From Chryseobacterium suipulveris (GTDB taxonomy: Bacteria; Bacteroidota; Bacteroidia; Flavobacteriales; Weeksellaceae), in NCBI RefSeq assembly GCF_022811685.1, contig NZ_CP094532.1, positions 2,071,501-2,135,500 of the forward strand: 64,000 nucleotides of DNA, written 5' to 3'. Shown piece by piece: positions 61,734-64,000 of the stretch (positions within the stretch are counted from its first letter, which is position 1; each line of letters begins with the position of its first letter). The notes beneath the pieces are model-generated. The model was not told the DNA's origin and did not search any database. It saw only the letters and a list, made by a program, of their open reading frames with translations. The position numbers and the translations under genes were made by a program.

Positions 61734-61836
61734 GGAAATTTTCTTTACCCCACCCTAAAGGGAGGAAAATTTCCTTCAAAATAAACCTTAATTTGCTCCT
61801 TTTAGGGTCGCGGTAATCAAATTCAGGTTTATTTTG
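61734..61836. repeat. paired hairpins, inverted copy of 15705-15808
   Basis: The first hairpin (61734-61774) has GGAAATTTTC/GAAAATTTCC arms, the second (61777-61836) CAAAATAAACCT/AGGTTTATTTTG arms; both carry ACCCC...CCCTAAAGGG-type cores. This is the same composite as 15705-15808 in the opposite order and strand. Confidence 0.85.
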
Positions 61837-61847
61837 AAATTTAAACA

Positions 61848-62204
61848 CTAAATGAAATCTGCAGGCGGACCACGCAGCTGGAAATAAACAGGTTGAAGTT
61901 TTGCAAACCGTTGCTGGTAAGCAAAAACCTGCTCTTTAAATATGGAAAATTCAACGAATGAAAAACTGAATTCCTGCGGGACAAGCGATTTTCCCTCGTG
62001 AAAAATGTGGCAGGAAAGACAGTCGGTGAAACTCGAAATACAAGGTGACTGGGTAAAGGTTTTTTCGGTTTTCTGAAAATGGAAATCCTTAAAAACCTCT
62101 CCGCTTCCGTGGTTGTGGAGATTTTGTGAAAATAGCGCCACAAAAAGATACACCGCCGAAAACAGCAATGCAATAATTCTTTTAGTGGAATTCTTTCTGA
62201 ACAT
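61848..62204 (-). CDS. small His/Cys protein upstream of the TonB receptor
   Basis: A 118-residue protein with an N-terminal helix (RIIALLFSAVYLFVALFSQ), then LHNHGSGEVFKDFHF, a CxxC motif in SFTDCLSCHIFHEGK, and the C-terminal LRGPPADFI. This arrangement is that of small envelope proteins found beside metal-related TonB receptors in Bacteroidota (DUF2946-like RxPP end). A metal-chaperone or sensor role is possible, not shown. It is separated from the receptor gene by the paired hairpins. Confidence 0.65.
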   Translation of the reverse strand: MFRKNSTKRIIALLFSAVYLFVALFSQNLHNHGSGEVFKDFHFQKTEKTFTQSPCISSFTDCLSCHIFHEGKSLVPQEFSFSFVEFSIFKEQVFAYQQRFAKLQPVYFQLRGPPADFI

Positions 62205-62273
62205 CCCGCAAAGCTATGGAATTTTTGGCTAATCTTAACGCCGAAAACATTTAATTAATTGATGAAGATTTCG

Positions 62274-62281
62274 TAAATTTG
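62274..62281 (+). promoter_or_regulatory. -7 element of pfkA
   Basis: TAAATTTG matches the TAnnTTTG -7 consensus. A -33 TTTG at the right distance is not evident. Its position 18 bp before ATG 62299 argues against the GTG start at 62281. Confidence 0.5.
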
Positions 62282-62298
62282 TGGTGAAATTTTTACAG

Positions 62299-63285
62299 AT
62301 GAAAGAAAGCGAGGTAAAGAAGATTGCCGTGTTCACTTCAGGCGGTGACGCACCGGGAATGAATGCGGCGTTAAGAGCTGTCGTAAGAACTGCAAGTTTC
62401 TATAACATAGAATGTTACGGAATCAGGGAGGGGTACAATGGGATGATCAACAACGACTTCATCAAAATGGGAGCTCGATCTGTGAAGAACATCATCACCG
62501 AAGGTGGAACGATCCTGAAATCAGCACGATCACTAGAATTCAAAACCAAAGAAGGACGCCAAAAAGCATACGACAATTTAGTTGCACGTGGAATCGACGC
62601 ACTGGTTTGCATCGGTGGTGACGGAACTTTTACAGGAGCCAAAGTCTTCAGCGAAGAGTTCGGAATCCGCGTAATCGGCGTACCCGGAACAATCGACAAC
62701 GATATTTTCGGGACCGACAACACCATTGGTTACGACACCGCACTGAACACCGCAATGGACGCGATCGACAAAATCCGTGATACGGCAACTTCGCACAACC
62801 GCGTTTTCTTCGTGGAAGTGATGGGACGCGACGCAGGTTTTATCGCATTAAACAGTGGACTTGCAACAGGAGCGCTCGACATTTTAATCCCAGAAAGAAA
62901 AGACAGCATTGAGGAACTGTTCGAGACTTTTGAAAAAGCGGAAAAAGCTGGAAAATCCTCAAGCATCGTCGTAGTTGCAGAAGGTGAAAAGCTTGGAAGC
63001 ATCTATGACATTGCAAAGGCGACCAAAAATGGATTTCCCGATTACGACATCCGCGTCGTGGTTTTAGGCCACATCCAGCGTGGTGGATCGCCAAGCTGTG
63101 CCGACAGAGTTTTAGCAAGCCGACTCGGTTACGGTGCAGTAATCGGTTTAATGAACGGACAAAACCAGGTGATGGCAGGAATGCAGTCGAACCGATTGGT
63201 TTACACGCCGATCGAGGAAGCCATCAAGAAACATAACGAAATCGACCAGGATCTGCTGAAAATCTCAGAAATTCTGGCGATATAA
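62299..63285 (+). CDS. pfkA: ATP-dependent 6-phosphofructokinase
   Basis: A 328-residue glycolytic kinase phosphorylating fructose 6-phosphate. Conserved blocks: FTSGGDAPGMNAALRAVVR (ATP loop), CIGGDGTFTGA, PGTIDNDIFGTDNTIGYDTA (catalytic Asp), VMGRDAGFIA and GHIQRGGSPSCADRV. The GGDGT motif has the Gly that favours ATP over PPi. The length is standard. It is directly upstream of gapA, and cotranscription of the two glycolytic genes is likely (42 bp apart). Confidence 0.96.
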   Translation: MKESEVKKIAVFTSGGDAPGMNAALRAVVRTASFYNIECYGIREGYNGMINNDFIKMGARSVKNIITEGGTILKSARSLEFKTKEGRQKAYDNLVARGIDALVCIGGDGTFTGAKVFSEEFGIRVIGVPGTIDNDIFGTDNTIGYDTALNTAMDAIDKIRDTATSHNRVFFVEVMGRDAGFIALNSGLATGALDILIPERKDSIEELFETFEKAEKAGKSSSIVVVAEGEKLGSIYDIAKATKNGFPDYDIRVVVLGHIQRGGSPSCADRVLASRLGYGAVIGLMNGQNQVMAGMQSNRLVYTPIEEAIKKHNEIDQDLLKISEILAI

Positions 63286-63312
63286 AGAATTTAACCAAAA
63301 CAACAAATTTAA

Positions 63313-64000
<688 letters not shown>

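Overview
The window is a low-GC chromosomal segment from a member of the Bacteroidota, most likely Flavobacteriales and close to the Chryseobacterium/Kaistella group. This is inferred from family content (DUF4834, DUF6263-like, DUF6341/DUF6427-like, VF530, OstA-like, YfhO, START-like proteins), from a promoter of the Bacteroidota type (TTTG plus TATATTTG) before the HU gene, and from characteristic intergenic word-repeats and hairpins. No rRNA, tRNA or CRISPR array was recognised.

Layout. 1-5.0 kb: end of an HlyD adaptor, two ABC ATPases and two ABC-2 permeases (YbhGFSR-like efflux operon). 5.0-7.1 kb: small membrane proteins, two paralogous lipoproteins and a truncated FUSC gene. 7.1-13.2 kb (minus strand): glycosyltransferase, YfhO, DUF4834, DUF6263-like lipoprotein, and an SRPBCC protein with a probable frameshift. 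13.3-28.6 kb: housekeeping genes (M3 peptidase, VF530, flippase-like protein, panD, HU, pdxH, YqgE, two aminotransferases, START-like, OstA-like, Fur, Kup, pdhB). 47.7-64 kb: second core block (DUF2147, GxxExxY protein, LTA synthase-like sulfatase, pssA, exonuclease, FAH, Usp, DUF3109, MgtC, trigger factor, a TonB receptor operon, pfkA, gapA).

Between them, about 28.6-47.5 kb, lies an accessory island. It opens with a visibly GC-richer pair (DUF6266 protein and a HTH protein), followed by a 2192-residue SpvB/RHS polymorphic toxin with a C-terminal HETAH metallopeptidase-like tip and a lipoprotein immunity candidate. Downstream is a 9-kb array of orphan toxin tips and RHS-core stubs, most followed by an intact small ORF that is probably an immunity gene. 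The array includes two copies of a broken TNT (NAD glycohydrolase) domain, a RAYT/REP transposon inserted in one of them, and a zinc-ribbon IS256-type transposase whose start needs a -1 frameshift at A AAA AAA. A lipoprotein pseudogene closes the island. Imperfect copies of one 30-bp sequence sit near both island edges.

A second theme is repeats. Short word-like repeats fill intergenic spaces and in at least two genes (glycosyltransferase, M3 peptidase) read through as in-frame insertions; a 50-bp palindromic element is also inserted in the M3 peptidase. A conserved core beginning ACCCC and followed by CCCTAAA sits at the apex of hairpins whose arms differ from site to site but always pair. 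A 218-bp tandem duplication lies between fur and the OstA-like gene, and a 258-bp tandem duplication lies beside the GxxExxY gene, which is framed by inverted copies of that unit's ends.
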